Shown here: positions 1-7,573 of the stretch, piece after piece
Layout of the letters: each line of letters begins with the position of its first letter
How positions within the stretch are numbered: position 1 is the first letter of the stretch
Source of the DNA: an uncultured Bacteroidota bacterium
Lineage (GTDB): Bacteria > Bacteroidota > Bacteroidia > Chitinophagales > Chitinophagaceae
DNA length: 13,410 bases
Direction of reading: 5' to 3'
Assembly: GCA_946479055.1 (NCBI GenBank)
Contig: CAMLEX010000042.1
Span: forward strand, 1-13,410
Notes under the pieces: model-generated
Databases searched by the model: none
What the model was told of the DNA's origin: nothing
What the model saw: only the letters and a program-made list of their open reading frames with translations
Position numbers and translations under genes: made by a program

Positions 1-3000
1 ACCTGCTGCGATGTGCACCCTTGCAGTACATCCGCTTTTATTTTCGCTGATGGCTCGCTGATGGTAACAGAATCTCTATAGGTACCGGTAAGACCATTAT
101 ATCCGTAAGTGTATAATGTAATTTTATATACACCCGGTTTGTCATAAGTATGCGAGGGATAAGGCTGATCGTTTGATGTACTGCCATCACCAAAATCCCA
201 GACCAAACGGGTGTAACCCACAGAAAGATTATTGATGCGAACAACAGCCGGTGGACAATTACTGTTGGCAATATAATTTGTAGAAAAACTAAAGGCCGTA
301 TTAAAATCTTTTACCGTTATCACCTGTATAGCAGTATCAGCACACGATATAGAAGGGTCATTGGCAATTAACTTAACAGTATTAACACCCGGCTGGGTAT
401 AGGTATGCGAACCCCAATAATCAGTTGAGGTAGCTCCGTCTCCATATTGCCATGTATAATCCACCGAATTGCTATACCAGGAAACCGTATTGTTATAAAA
501 TGTAACAGTCGTATTCAACGGTACATTGGGTACATATAATCCCGATGCTGAAAACGAAGCTTCAGGCCCTTTAGCATTGACGGTATAACTGAAACTGGAT
601 TGGCAGCCGCTGGCATCCGTAACAGTAAGTCGTACGGTATAGTTTCCCGGCGAGTTATAAAGGTGTTTTACTTTAGTCGATGAAGTATAAGTAGCATACT
701 GTCCATCGCCAAAATCCCATTGCCATGTTTTTAACGGAGTATTGGTAGATGTTTTGGAAGTGTCTTCAAATTCAAAAGAAGATTTATAACAAATATTATT
801 CACCTGCACTTTAAATCCGGCAATGGGGCCATTTACTTTTAAGCTGATAAAATTTGAAGTATCGGCACAACCATTATAACCTGAGCTGATGATGGCCCGC
901 ATACTCGTAGTACCGGCATTAAAATTCTGAAGCGTACTGGAGAAGCTGGTGTATTGATTAAAATAAGAATTAAGATAGCCGTTATAAGCGGTCCCGTTAT
1001 TGTACTCAAATTTTGTCACATAATATTGTCCGTACTCCCAATTGCCCGTATAAGGATTTACTTCCAGGCCAGCGATCTTTACAGTCAAATTATCATTACT
1101 GCATATTTCTGTTTTGTTTCCCGTAAGAACAGGTTTTTGTTTCAATAAAATATAAACGGTCTGTGAGCTTGTCAGCGTGCAGTTGCCCGATTTCCCTGTC
1201 AATGTTACCTGGTAAGTACCTGTCTTATTGTAAGTATGCCTTACCTGGTGCACACTTGTATCATAAGGGATTGTGACGCCATCACCAAAATTCCAGGTTC
1301 CACTGCTGATCCGTATAGATCTCTGATCAAAATTAACGGTACCACGGTTGCCTTCACAGGTGGTTTCGGCTTTGATAATGGCAACAGACGAAGGCAACAC
1401 ATTTGCATACACTTGTTTTGTAATTGTATCGGAGCAATGGCCGATATGACTGATAAATTGAACATTGTATTTACCAGTATCGCTGTAAGTATGATAAGGG
1501 TTTGAGCCATACCCATTATATCCATTGTCGCCAAAATTCCATTCCCAGTTATCAGAAAAATAAGAACGATCAGTAAACTGTAGATCCAATGAATTACCAC
1601 AAGGAATAGAATACACAAAATCCGCTTTGGCTTTTCCATATACTCTTACAAAAAAAGATGCCGTTCCTGTACAACCGCTTTCGGTAGTATAATTCAAGGT
1701 GATGTTATAAGAGCCTACTGTTTTATAAGTATGTTCTGGCGTTTCTTCCGTTGAAGTAGCCCCATCGCCAAAACTCCATTTATAGGTTTTTATAGGTTGA
1801 TTGGCATAAGTGCCGGTTTTCACCTTTAACGAATCACAATCATAATACCCTCTCTGGCTACTGGAAGAAAGAAGGAATATAGTAACGCTGGGTTTAAAAA
1901 CACTTATCATTTTGGAAGTATTACGGATGCACCCTGCGGCATTGGTAACGGTAAGATCAACCCAGTAATTTCCATCATAGGTGAAATTATAAGATGCATT
2001 TTGTTGCGTAGAAAAAACGTTGTTGGAATAATAATCCATGCGCCATTGCCATTTTACGGCGCCGGCTGTAGTATCCTTAAACTTTACATTAACCGGCGCC
2101 CCGCAAATACCTCCATAATCCACTACAAAACCATTAAGATCGGGCAGCTCATTTACCACTACCTTCTTTGTTACCGTTTCTTTACAGGTACCAAAGGTAT
2201 TTGTCAACTTTATAGTGTAGGTGCCTGCATTAGCATAAGCATGGTTTACTTCCGACCACCAGCTATTGGTATTACCATCACCAAATTCCCAATAACTATT
2301 ACTGGCAGCTACGCTGCTCTTGCTCTTGAATACAGAGTTACTTTGCTTACATAATGAGGCTGGTCCTTCTATGGAACTATTGAAATTCACCAGGTCTTCT
2401 ACCTTCACTGTTTTAATAACCGTATCCTTGCAAACTCCATAGGTATTGATCAGCGTGACATCATAGTTTCCTGCTGTGGTATAAATATGGCTTGCATTCG
2501 TATAAGAGTTGATAGAGCTGCCATCGCCAAACTGCCAGAAGCTATTATCGGGGTATAAATAGCTTGTCCCGGTAAAATTCAATTCCCGGCAAAGAGGCCG
2601 ATCGGTAAAATCTGTATTGAAGTAAGCGGCGTTGACAGAAACAGGATAGCTGGTAGCAGTGCAGCCATCGGTATTTGAAACTGTCAACGTTAATGGATAC
2701 ACTCCTTTTGTTGTAAACTGGTGAACGGGATTTTTTTGATTGGATGTGGTTCCATCTCCAAAATTCCATTTATAAAGCAGCGTACCCGGGCCTGTGCTGC
2801 TATTGGTCAATTGAAGCGTTTCATTCAATGAACATAAAAGACTTTTATCAGCAGTAAATACTGGTTCGATCCTTCCTAATATTTCAATCAGGCCGGGCTT
2901 TGTAACGGTACCATAGCAACCAAAGCTATTGGTAACCGTCAGGTTAACGGTTGGCTTTTGCTGATAATTATAATAATGGCTCATTGAATTGCCATAGCCC

Positions 3001-3467
3001 TGTTGAGTCTGACCATCGCCAAAATCCCAGGCGTAGCTGCTGATATATCCATCGCCTGCTGTAGCATTGGCAATAAAGTCGGCAGCTGCAGGAATACAAA
3101 CTTTTGGAGCAGCAACGGAAAAATCAACAGTAGGTTTTTTATAAACGATAATAGTAGCTGTTTTGGAAGAGATCTGGGCACCATCCGTTACGGTTAATGT
3201 AACAGTATATGTTTTTTCGTCCGTATAAATAGCACCGGGATTGGCGAGGGCCGAGGTATTGCCATTACCAAAGTCCCATCGGTAAACAGCGTTGGCAGAA
3301 GCACCAAAAGTTTGATTGGAAAAAGAAACAGACAGGGGTGAGCAACCACCGGATTTATCCATTGAAAAATTCACCGTCATTTGTGCATAGACAAATGCAG
3401 GACCGATGAGAAATAAAAAAAAGACAAGGGCAATCCTTCTTTTAGGAAGAGCAATTAGTTGGTTCAT
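1..3467 (-). CDS. Secreted multi-PKD-domain surface protein (3' end outside window)
   Basis: Reading from the ATG at 3467 on the minus strand, the frame stays open to the window edge, giving at least 1155 residues with no stop. I checked the frame at each repeat and saw no frameshift. Residues 1-29 are a signal peptide (basic MNQLIALPKRR, hydrophobic core, then FVYAQ). The rest is a chain of PKD-type beta-sandwich modules marked by W-x-F-G-(D/N)-G motifs near residues 64, 147, 234, 311, 393, 564, 643, 725, 917, 1006 and 1090. Two degenerate modules sit near 473 and 820, so there are about 13 modules at roughly 85-residue spacing. Many modules carry a Cys pair position and a following H-x-Y motif. 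Proteins of this type in Bacteroidota are exported and often end in a type IX secretion or gliding-motility C-terminal domain; that end is not in view, so the sorting route is inferred. Likely role is adhesion or an extracellular scaffold. No enzymatic domain is seen in this part. Confidence 0.9.
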   Translation of the reverse strand, partial: MNQLIALPKRRIALVFFLFLIGPAFVYAQMTVNFSMDKSGGCSPLSVSFSNQTFGASANAVYRWDFGNGNTSALANPGAIYTDEKTYTVTLTVTDGAQISSKTATIIVYKKPTVDFSVAAPKVCIPAAADFIANATAGDGYISSYAWDFGDGQTQQGYGNSMSHYYNYQQKPTVNLTVTNSFGCYGTVTKPGLIEILGRIEPVFTADKSLLCSLNETLQLTNSSTGPGTLLYKWNFGDGTTSNQKNPVHQFTTKGVYPLTLTVSNTDGCTATSYPVSVNAAYFNTDFTDRPLCRELNFTGTSYLYPDNSFWQFGDGSSINSYTNASHIYTTAGNYDVTLINTYGVCKDTVIKTVKVEDLVNFNSSIEGPASLCKQSNSVFKSKSSVAASNSYWEFGDGNTNSWWSEVNHAYANAGTYTIKLTNTFGTCKETVTKKVVVNELPDLNGFVVDYGGICGAPVNVKFKDTTAGAVKWQWRMDYYSNNVFSTQQNASYNFTYDGNYWVDLTVTNAAGCIRNTSKMISVFKPSVTIFLLSSSSQRGYYDCDSLKVKTGTYANQPIKTYKWSFGDGATSTEETPEHTYKTVGSYNITLNYTTESGCTGTASFFVRVYGKAKADFVYSIPCGNSLDLQFTDRSYFSDNWEWNFGDNGYNGYGSNPYHTYSDTGKYNVQFISHIGHCSDTITKQVYANVLPSSVAIIKAETTCEGNRGTVNFDQRSIRISSGTWNFGDGVTIPYDTSVHQVRHTYNKTGTYQVTLTGKSGNCTLTSSQTVYILLKQKPVLTGNKTEICSNDNLTVKIAGLEVNPYTGNWEYGQYYVTKFEYNNGTAYNGYLNSYFNQYTSFSSTLQNFNAGTTSMRAIISSGYNGCADTSNFISLKVNGPIAGFKVQVNNICYKSSFEFEDTSKTSTNTPLKTWQWDFGDGQYATYTSSTKVKHLYNSPGNYTVRLTVTDASGCQSSFSYTVNAKGPEASFSASGLYVPNVPLNTTVTFYNNTVSWYSNSVDYTWQYGDGATSTDYWGSHTYTQPGVNTVKLIANDPSISCADTAIQVITVKDFNTAFSFSTNYIANSNCPPAVVRINNLSVGYTRLVWDFGDGSTSNDQPYPSHTYDKPGVYKITLYTYGYNGLTGTYRDSVTISEPSAKIKADVLQGCTSQQ

Positions 3468-3840
3468 TTTTTTTAAGCCTGGTGGTGCTAAAGGGAATAG
3501 GCGGAAAGATAATCCAGGAAAACAATTTTTGCAATTGATTGCATTATATATTTTGAAAACGAAATCAGGCATAGAAAAAGCTAAGAGAAACTACTTAGAA
3601 ACATCAATAATTAACTCTTTATACTAATTTTTTGTAATGCACAGGGATTTTCGTCAAAAGCAGTGGAAATGGGAAATTAGTCAGAATTTCTTCCCAGACT
3701 CAAACGTTGGTATATCTACAAGGGATCTTGTTGGGAAATAAATGAATATGAGCCCTCCGCTTTGTATCTTTCAGCTTATTGCAGGTAACATAATCTATCA
3801 TTACAACCCGTACCTTTCTATAGCACTTAACCAATGAAGC
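3468..3840. other. Intergenic region of 373 bp between divergent genes
   Basis: AT-rich DNA separating the minus-strand PKD gene from the plus-strand peptidase gene. Short open frames on both strands here have no recognisable composition or motif and are not called. A weak AT-rich inverted repeat (GAAATT at 3673-3678 and AATTTC at 3685-3690, 6-nt loop) is visible. Boxes resembling -7 elements occur at 3765-3772 and 3811-3818 on the plus strand, but neither has a TTG at the proper distance, so I assign no promoter to the peptidase gene. Confidence 0.5.
3504..3534 (-). promoter_or_regulatory. Possible Bacteroidota-type promoter for the PKD protein gene
   Basis: On the minus strand a TATCTTTC box (3504-3511) matches 7 of 8 positions of the Bacteroidota -7 consensus TAnnTTTG. 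A TTG (3532-3534) lies 20 nt upstream, as expected for the -33 element. The 5' leader would be about 30 nt, AT-rich just before the ATG and without a Shine-Dalgarno motif. The match is modest and in AT-rich DNA, so this is only a candidate. Confidence 0.3.
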
Positions 3841-4725
3841 ATGTTTGTTCAATCCATTGAAAAAGCGGCACAGTTCACCAGGCCTATCCATTCCATCATA
3901 AGAACCTATGCTGGTAAAAAAATCATTCCCGGTGCGGCCACTTTATTTTTTGTGAACGAAGAAGGTTATGCCATCACCTGTAAACATGTCGCCAGCTTAT
4001 TGTCTTCTTCCGACAATCTGAATAAACAGTACAGCCAGTTTAAATCAGAGAGAGACAAACTGCCAAAGAACAGTCAGTTCAAACGGAATCTGAAGGGACT
4101 TGAATTAAAATATAAGTATACGGACGAGACTATCATTCAGGTTAAAAATACTTTTATTGATTGTGTTGATTCAATGTCTGGTTTCACTATGCATTTTCAC
4201 CCAAAACATGACGTGGCCATTATAAAATTCAATGATCACAAAAATTTACGCTATAGTAGCCATGCGATATTTCTCAAAGATTCATCTTCCATCAGGCAGG
4301 GTGAATTTTTATGCAGATTGGGTTTTCCTTTTCCTGAATTCACCAATTTTAAATTCAACGAGAGTACCGACGATATAGAATGGACCAAAGAGGGTATAAC
4401 GGCTTCGCCCCGGTTTCCGATAGAGGGAATGGTCACCCGTTTCATGGCTGATGAAAACAAATTATTTGGTATTGAGTTGAGCACTCCTGGCCTGAAAGGG
4501 CAAAGCGGGGGACCCTTATTTAATAAAAATGGAATTGTTTATGGTATGCAGTCTTCTACCAAGCATCTTCATCTCGGGTTTGATATCATGAACAAGGAGA
4601 TCATGGTGAATAATACAGTTAAAAAGGTCTCAGATTATTCTTTTATACACTTAGGACAATGTATACATGTAGATATAATAAAAGAATTTCTGAAAGAAAA
4701 GAATGTAAAATTTTATGAAGAGTAA
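3841..4725 (+). CDS. Trypsin-like serine peptidase, no signal peptide
   Basis: A 294-residue protein with the order of a trypsin/HtrA-fold peptidase (Trypsin_2-like). The His region is ITCKHVA (His49), the Asp region HPKHDVAIIKF (Asp124), and the Ser region LKGQSGGPLFN (nucleophile Ser222 in the GxSGGP motif). All three catalytic positions are present, so activity is expected; the substrate is unknown. The stretch from about residue 55 to 105, between His and Asp, is a charged, probably helical insertion rich in Lys, Gln and Ser. There is no signal peptide, lipobox or membrane segment, so it probably acts in the cytoplasm. That is unusual for the fold and is often seen in stress or conflict-related proteins. 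No PDZ domain follows. The start is fixed: an in-frame TGA lies at 3835-3837, just two codons before this ATG. The gene stands alone between a divergent and a convergent neighbour, so no partner is suggested. Confidence 0.85.
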   Translation: MFVQSIEKAAQFTRPIHSIIRTYAGKKIIPGAATLFFVNEEGYAITCKHVASLLSSSDNLNKQYSQFKSERDKLPKNSQFKRNLKGLELKYKYTDETIIQVKNTFIDCVDSMSGFTMHFHPKHDVAIIKFNDHKNLRYSSHAIFLKDSSSIRQGEFLCRLGFPFPEFTNFKFNESTDDIEWTKEGITASPRFPIEGMVTRFMADENKLFGIELSTPGLKGQSGGPLFNKNGIVYGMQSSTKHLHLGFDIMNKEIMVNNTVKKVSDYSFIHLGQCIHVDIIKEFLKEKNVKFYEE

Positions 4726-4746
4726 TCTTTATTTTTTCCCTAAAAA

Positions 4747-5178
4747 TTATTCTGTACTTTTTTGTGATAACAAATACTCCACCCCTAACACATATCCTTT
4801 CATTCCCAGCCCAATAATACTCCCTGCCGCTTTTGCCGATACATGAGACAACTTTCTAAAATCTTCCCGGGCATGTACGTTGGAGATATGCACTTCCACA
4901 ACAGGGGTTTTAATAGCGGCAATAGCATCGCCAATAGCTACGGAAGTATGTGTATAACCACCGGGATTCAGAATGATGCCATCATGATCAAACCCAACCC
5001 TTTGCAATTCATTGATCAATTCGCCTTCTATATTGCTTTGATAATAGTTGAATGCTATTTGTGGATAGGAAGCTTTCAGTTCTTCAAAAAAATCATCAAA
5101 AGATTGATTGCCGTAAATACCGGGTTCTCTTTTGCCAAGAAGATTTAAGTTGGGACCATTAATGATTGCTATTTTCAT
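4747..5178 (-). CDS. aroQ: 3-dehydroquinate dehydratase, type II
   Basis: Converts 3-dehydroquinate to 3-dehydroshikimate, the third step of the shikimate pathway to chorismate and aromatic amino acids; a cytoplasmic dodecamer in this family. The 143-residue length is normal for type II enzymes. Visible signatures are NGPNLNLLGKREPGIYG at residues 7-23, which holds the catalytic Arg17 and Tyr22 of the flexible lid; QSNIEGELI at 47-55; the NPGGYTHTS motif at 71-79; and VEVHISN at 94-100 with the catalytic His97, followed by Arg104 and Arg108 in HAREDFR. The ATG at 5178 starts directly at the conserved MKIAIINGPN. It follows the GNAT gene on the same strand by 24 nt, so the two are probably co-transcribed. 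The 3' end faces the peptidase gene with only 21 nt between the two stops and no clear hairpin. Confidence 0.96.
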   Translation of the reverse strand: MKIAIINGPNLNLLGKREPGIYGNQSFDDFFEELKASYPQIAFNYYQSNIEGELINELQRVGFDHDGIILNPGGYTHTSVAIGDAIAAIKTPVVEVHISNVHAREDFRKLSHVSAKAAGSIIGLGMKGYVLGVEYLLSQKSTE

Positions 5179-5202
5179 AAAAACGAATTTACAGTAATAC
5201 CA

Positions 5203-5745
5203 TTAATCTTTTAGTTTACTATCTGTAGCCAGCAAACTATACATCAACAAGTTGATCCGCTTACCATTTTTTATTTCAGACTCCCGCATCTTTCCTTCCA
5301 ACTGAAAACCCAGTTTTTCAGCCAGCCTCATACTGGTTTCATTACCCTCTTCTACCACTGCTTCCAGGCGATGCAATTTCCAATGGCTGAATAAATGCCC
5401 GATCATAACAGGAATCACTTCCTGCATAATTCCCTTTTTCCAATACTCAGGTAATAACCAAAAGCCAATCTCCGCTTTTTCGTGTGTTGCATTATAATAA
5501 TTCATTCCACAAGCGCCGACAGGAACACCATTATCACGATCAACAATTTTCCACCAGATTCCAGTTTTATCCCGCCATAAGCTATCATAATAATCCATTT
5601 GCTCTTTTGTTTCCTCCAACGTTTTATACTGTATACCATAATACGGTATAACCCCGGGATCACTCAGTCCTTTAAAAATAAAAGCCTGGTCTTCCGGTAC
5701 TATCCGTTTCAGCAAAAATCGTTTGGTATGTAATTCTGGAAACAT
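5203..5745 (-). CDS. RimJ/RimL-type GNAT N-acetyltransferase
   Basis: A 180-residue protein with the GNAT fold of the RimJ/RimL-like group (Acetyltransf_3), which transfers acetyl from acetyl-CoA to an amine, often a protein N-terminus. It opens with L-x-T-x-R-F-L-L (residues 5-12), typical of this group. Motif A is LLPEYWKKGIMQEVIP (97-112), with the K-K-G-I-M loop expected to hold the CoA pyrophosphate. Motif B is NETSMRLAEKLGF (135-147), followed by the strand E-G-K-M-R-E (150-155). The substrate cannot be read from sequence. The ATG directly abuts the T-tract of a terminator-like hairpin after carA, so its expression may depend on read-through from carA or on a promoter inside carA. It is followed by aroQ after 24 nt. 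Confidence 0.9.
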   Translation of the reverse strand: MFPELHTKRFLLKRIVPEDQAFIFKGLSDPGVIPYYGIQYKTLEETKEQMDYYDSLWRDKTGIWWKIVDRDNGVPVGACGMNYYNATHEKAEIGFWLLPEYWKKGIMQEVIPVMIGHLFSHWKLHRLEAVVEEGNETSMRLAEKLGFQLEGKMRESEIKNGKRINLLMYSLLATDSKLKD

Positions 5746-5771
5746 AAAAAAGCCATCCGGTTAAGAATGGC
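5746..5771 (-). terminator. Terminator-like hairpin between carA and the GNAT gene
   Basis: Reading the minus strand just after the carA stop, GCCAT (5771-5767) and ATGGC (5756-5752) form a 5-bp stem with a 10-nt loop. Six T residues (5751-5746) follow it immediately. The last T touches the ATG of the GNAT gene. The stem is short, so termination may be partial. Confidence 0.45.
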
Positions 5772-5778
5772 AATTTAT

Positions 5779-6885
5779 CTAGTTTTTCTGTTCTTTGATC
5801 AGTTGCATAAATTCGTCAAAGAGGTACCGGCTGTCATGCGGTCCTGGCGTAGCTTCGGGGTGATATTGAACAGAAAAGGCAGGTTTGCCTTTTACCCGGA
5901 TACCTTCAATCGATTGATCATTCAAATTAAGGTGGGTTATTTCAATATGATCGGCTTTTTTCACCGCTTCCGGGTCTACTCCAAAACCATGGTTCTGTGT
6001 GGTGATCTCTGATCTGCCGGTAATTAAATTTTTAACCGGATGATTCAATCCCCTGTGACCATGATGCATTTTAAATGTTGGGATACCATTGGCCAATGCC
6101 AGCAATTGATGACCAAGACAAATACCAAATACCGGCTTTTCTTCTTTTAAAATTTGTTTCAGTGAAGCAACAGCATAATCCATGGGTGCGGGATCGCCGG
6201 GCCCATTGGAAATGAAATAGCCATGCGGTTCAAATTTCTTCACTTCATCCAAAGGAGTTTTAGCAGGAAATACTTTTACAAAAGCGCCCCGCTCTACCAT
6301 GCAGTTCAAAATATTTTTCTTTACACCATAATCCATCACAGCAATACGGATCGCAGAATTTTTATCCCCCAACTCATAAGTCTCTTTGGTGCTGACATGC
6401 GAAGCCAGTTCTAAACCGTCCATATCAGGAACCGCCGCTAGCTTCTTTTTCAGTTCTTCGATATCTGTTGTTTCTGAAGAAATGATACAATTCATTGCAC
6501 CTTTGGTACGGATATGGCCTACCAATGCCCTTGTATCCACTCCGCCAATAGAAACAATATTATTAGCGATCAGGTATTCCTCAAGGGAACCTTTCGCCAG
6601 TTTTCTTGAATACTGATCCTCAAGATTGCGGCCAATCAATCCCTTGATCTTCACATTGTCCGACTCAACATCTTCATTTTTTACACCATAATTACCGATA
6701 TGTACGGAATTCATGATCAGTACCTGGCCATAATAACTGGGATCGGTAAATACTTCCTGGTAGCCGGTCATTCCGGTATTAAAACAAATTTCTCCTGTAG
6801 TAGTACCAATGGCGCCAAAGGCTTTACCATAACAAACGGTGCCGTCTTGCAAAAGGAGTACGGCTGTAGGTCGGGTTGTTGACAT
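5779..6885 (-). CDS. carA: Carbamoyl-phosphate synthase small (glutaminase) subunit
   Basis: Hydrolyses glutamine and channels ammonia to the CarB subunit, which makes carbamoyl phosphate for pyrimidine and arginine synthesis. The 368-residue length fits the family. The N-terminal CPSase small-chain domain (about 5-140) contains GEICFNTGMTGYQEVFTDPSY and the GGVDTRALV motif (114-122). The C-terminal class-I glutamine amidotransferase domain (about 180-365) has the oxyanion-loop motif SNGPGDP (226-232), the nucleophile Cys256 in GICLGHQLLA, and His342/Glu344 in QYHPEATPGPHDS; the triad is complete. carB is not adjacent here. A good -7 box lies about 38 nt upstream of the ATG at 6885, and a terminator-like hairpin follows the stop, so carA may be largely its own transcription unit. 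Confidence 0.97.
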   Translation of the reverse strand: MSTTRPTAVLLLQDGTVCYGKAFGAIGTTTGEICFNTGMTGYQEVFTDPSYYGQVLIMNSVHIGNYGVKNEDVESDNVKIKGLIGRNLEDQYSRKLAKGSLEEYLIANNIVSIGGVDTRALVGHIRTKGAMNCIISSETTDIEELKKKLAAVPDMDGLELASHVSTKETYELGDKNSAIRIAVMDYGVKKNILNCMVERGAFVKVFPAKTPLDEVKKFEPHGYFISNGPGDPAPMDYAVASLKQILKEEKPVFGICLGHQLLALANGIPTFKMHHGHRGLNHPVKNLITGRSEITTQNHGFGVDPEAVKKADHIEITHLNLNDQSIEGIRVKGKPAFSVQYHPEATPGPHDSRYLFDEFMQLIKEQKN

Positions 6886-6922
6886 AGATAAAAAAGAATC
6901 TGCTCTTTATAAACAAATTGCG

Positions 6923-6951
6923 CAAAAGTAGGGACTAAAAAGTTTTTAGAA
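6923..6951 (-). promoter_or_regulatory. Bacteroidota-type promoter of carA
   Basis: On the minus strand TACTTTTG (6923-6930) is a full match to the Bacteroidota -7 consensus TAnnTTTG. A TTC (6949-6951), one base off the -33 TTG, lies 18 nt upstream. Transcription would begin roughly 30 nt before the carA ATG. The leader has no Shine-Dalgarno motif, as is normal in this phylum. Confidence 0.5.
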
Positions 6952-7002
6952 GCAGAAAATTTTTACACCTTATCAAGTAACGGAAACGGTGCTCGTTGTT
7001 TG

Positions 7003-7050
7003 TTACTGGTTTACCAGTTTCTAGTTACCAGTAACCGGAAACTGGAAACT
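7003..7050. repeat. Heptanucleotide-periodic, self-complementary tract
   Basis: The tract reads as a run of related 7-mers: TTACTGG, then TTTACCAG (one extra T), TTTCTAG, TTACCAG, TAACCGG, AAACTGG, AAACTAT. It is strongly self-complementary: GTTACTGGT (7002-7010) pairs with ACCAGTAAC (7027-7035); ACTGGT/ACCAGT (7005-7010 and 7013-7018) pair around TT; and CCAGTTTC (7014-7021) pairs with GAAACTGG (7038-7045). It starts just past the stop of the PepSY-like lipoprotein gene, so it could shape that transcript's 3' end, but there is no T-run to make it a standard terminator. Confidence 0.7.
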
Positions 7051-7054
7051 ATAT

Positions 7055-7480
7055 TCACTTGATCCGCAGAAAGTTGCCGTTTTTATCAAACTCCAGGTCA
7101 ATATTGGTGGATAATTTGATTTCCTGTGTAGCATCATCAATTTCCCAACCACGAATAAAGGCTGCCGGGTAATTTGTATCAACATAATTCAGAATGAGTG
7201 CTGGGATAACCGTATCAGGTATTGCTTCCGTGCCTTCGATCTCTTTAATATTGCCTTGCCGACTGAAATCAAGTTTGGTTCCGTTGCTGAGATAAACATG
7301 ATAATATGTTTTCAGATTATCCAGTTCTTTCACTACCTGGAGAATTTGTTTGCCGGCAAAATGAGTGGAAATAAAACCACTGGCATTAGCAGGAAGTTCG
7401 TCTGATTGCACTACTTTTTCTTTATCACAGGCTACCAGTAATAAGGCTGAAAGTGTCATAAGTAGGAAGATTTTTTTCAT
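7055..7480 (-). CDS. PepSY-like (BLIP-fold) lipoprotein
   Basis: A 141-residue protein with a lipoprotein signal: MKKIFLLMTLSALLLVAC, lipobox L-V-A-C with Cys18 as the lipidation site. The mature part holds two similar halves. Residues 29-83 start with LPANASGFISTHFAGKQILQ and end with a strand pair LSNGTKLDFSRQGNIKEI. Residues 87-141 start with IPDTVIPALILNYVDTNYP and end with STNIDLEFDKNGNFLRI. This two-fold alpha/beta arrangement matches the PepSY-like/beta-lactamase-inhibitor-like family (DUF2874) common in Bacteroidota, whose role is unknown. The residues after the Cys (DKEK) are charged, which in this phylum may favour surface display; that is inference. It lies 93 nt downstream of the STN protein gene on the same strand, so it may be a distal member of that unit or have its own promoter. 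Confidence 0.85.
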   Translation of the reverse strand: MKKIFLLMTLSALLLVACDKEKVVQSDELPANASGFISTHFAGKQILQVVKELDNLKTYYHVYLSNGTKLDFSRQGNIKEIEGTEAIPDTVIPALILNYVDTNYPAAFIRGWEIDDATQEIKLSTNIDLEFDKNGNFLRIK

Positions 7481-7573
7481 TACAAAAAATTTAAAGGTTC
7501 AATGATTAAGTTGGGCCCTGTATTCAGACAACCAGCTTTTATTAAACCCCTATTTGTATAAAATGAAAAAAAG

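Noticed and set aside
1241..1639. A 132-codon minus-strand open frame inside the PKD gene
   Set aside because: It lies in a different frame from the continuous PKD-repeat frame and its protein has no domain character; it is a shadow of the repeats.
2001..2354. A 117-codon plus-strand open frame inside the PKD gene
   Set aside because: Antisense to a well-supported PKD coding frame and without any recognisable motif.
3406..3627. A 73-codon plus-strand frame across the PKD gene start
   Set aside because: Overlaps the signal-peptide coding region of the PKD gene antisense, has low-complexity Lys/Arg-rich sequence and no family features.
3700..3891. A 63-codon minus-strand frame opposite the peptidase start
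   Set aside because: Overlaps the peptidase N-terminus antisense; no domain or start-site support.
3841..4725. HtrA/DegP periplasmic protease
   Set aside because: The catalytic motifs fit the broad fold, but there is no signal peptide and no PDZ domain, so the DegP name is not justified.
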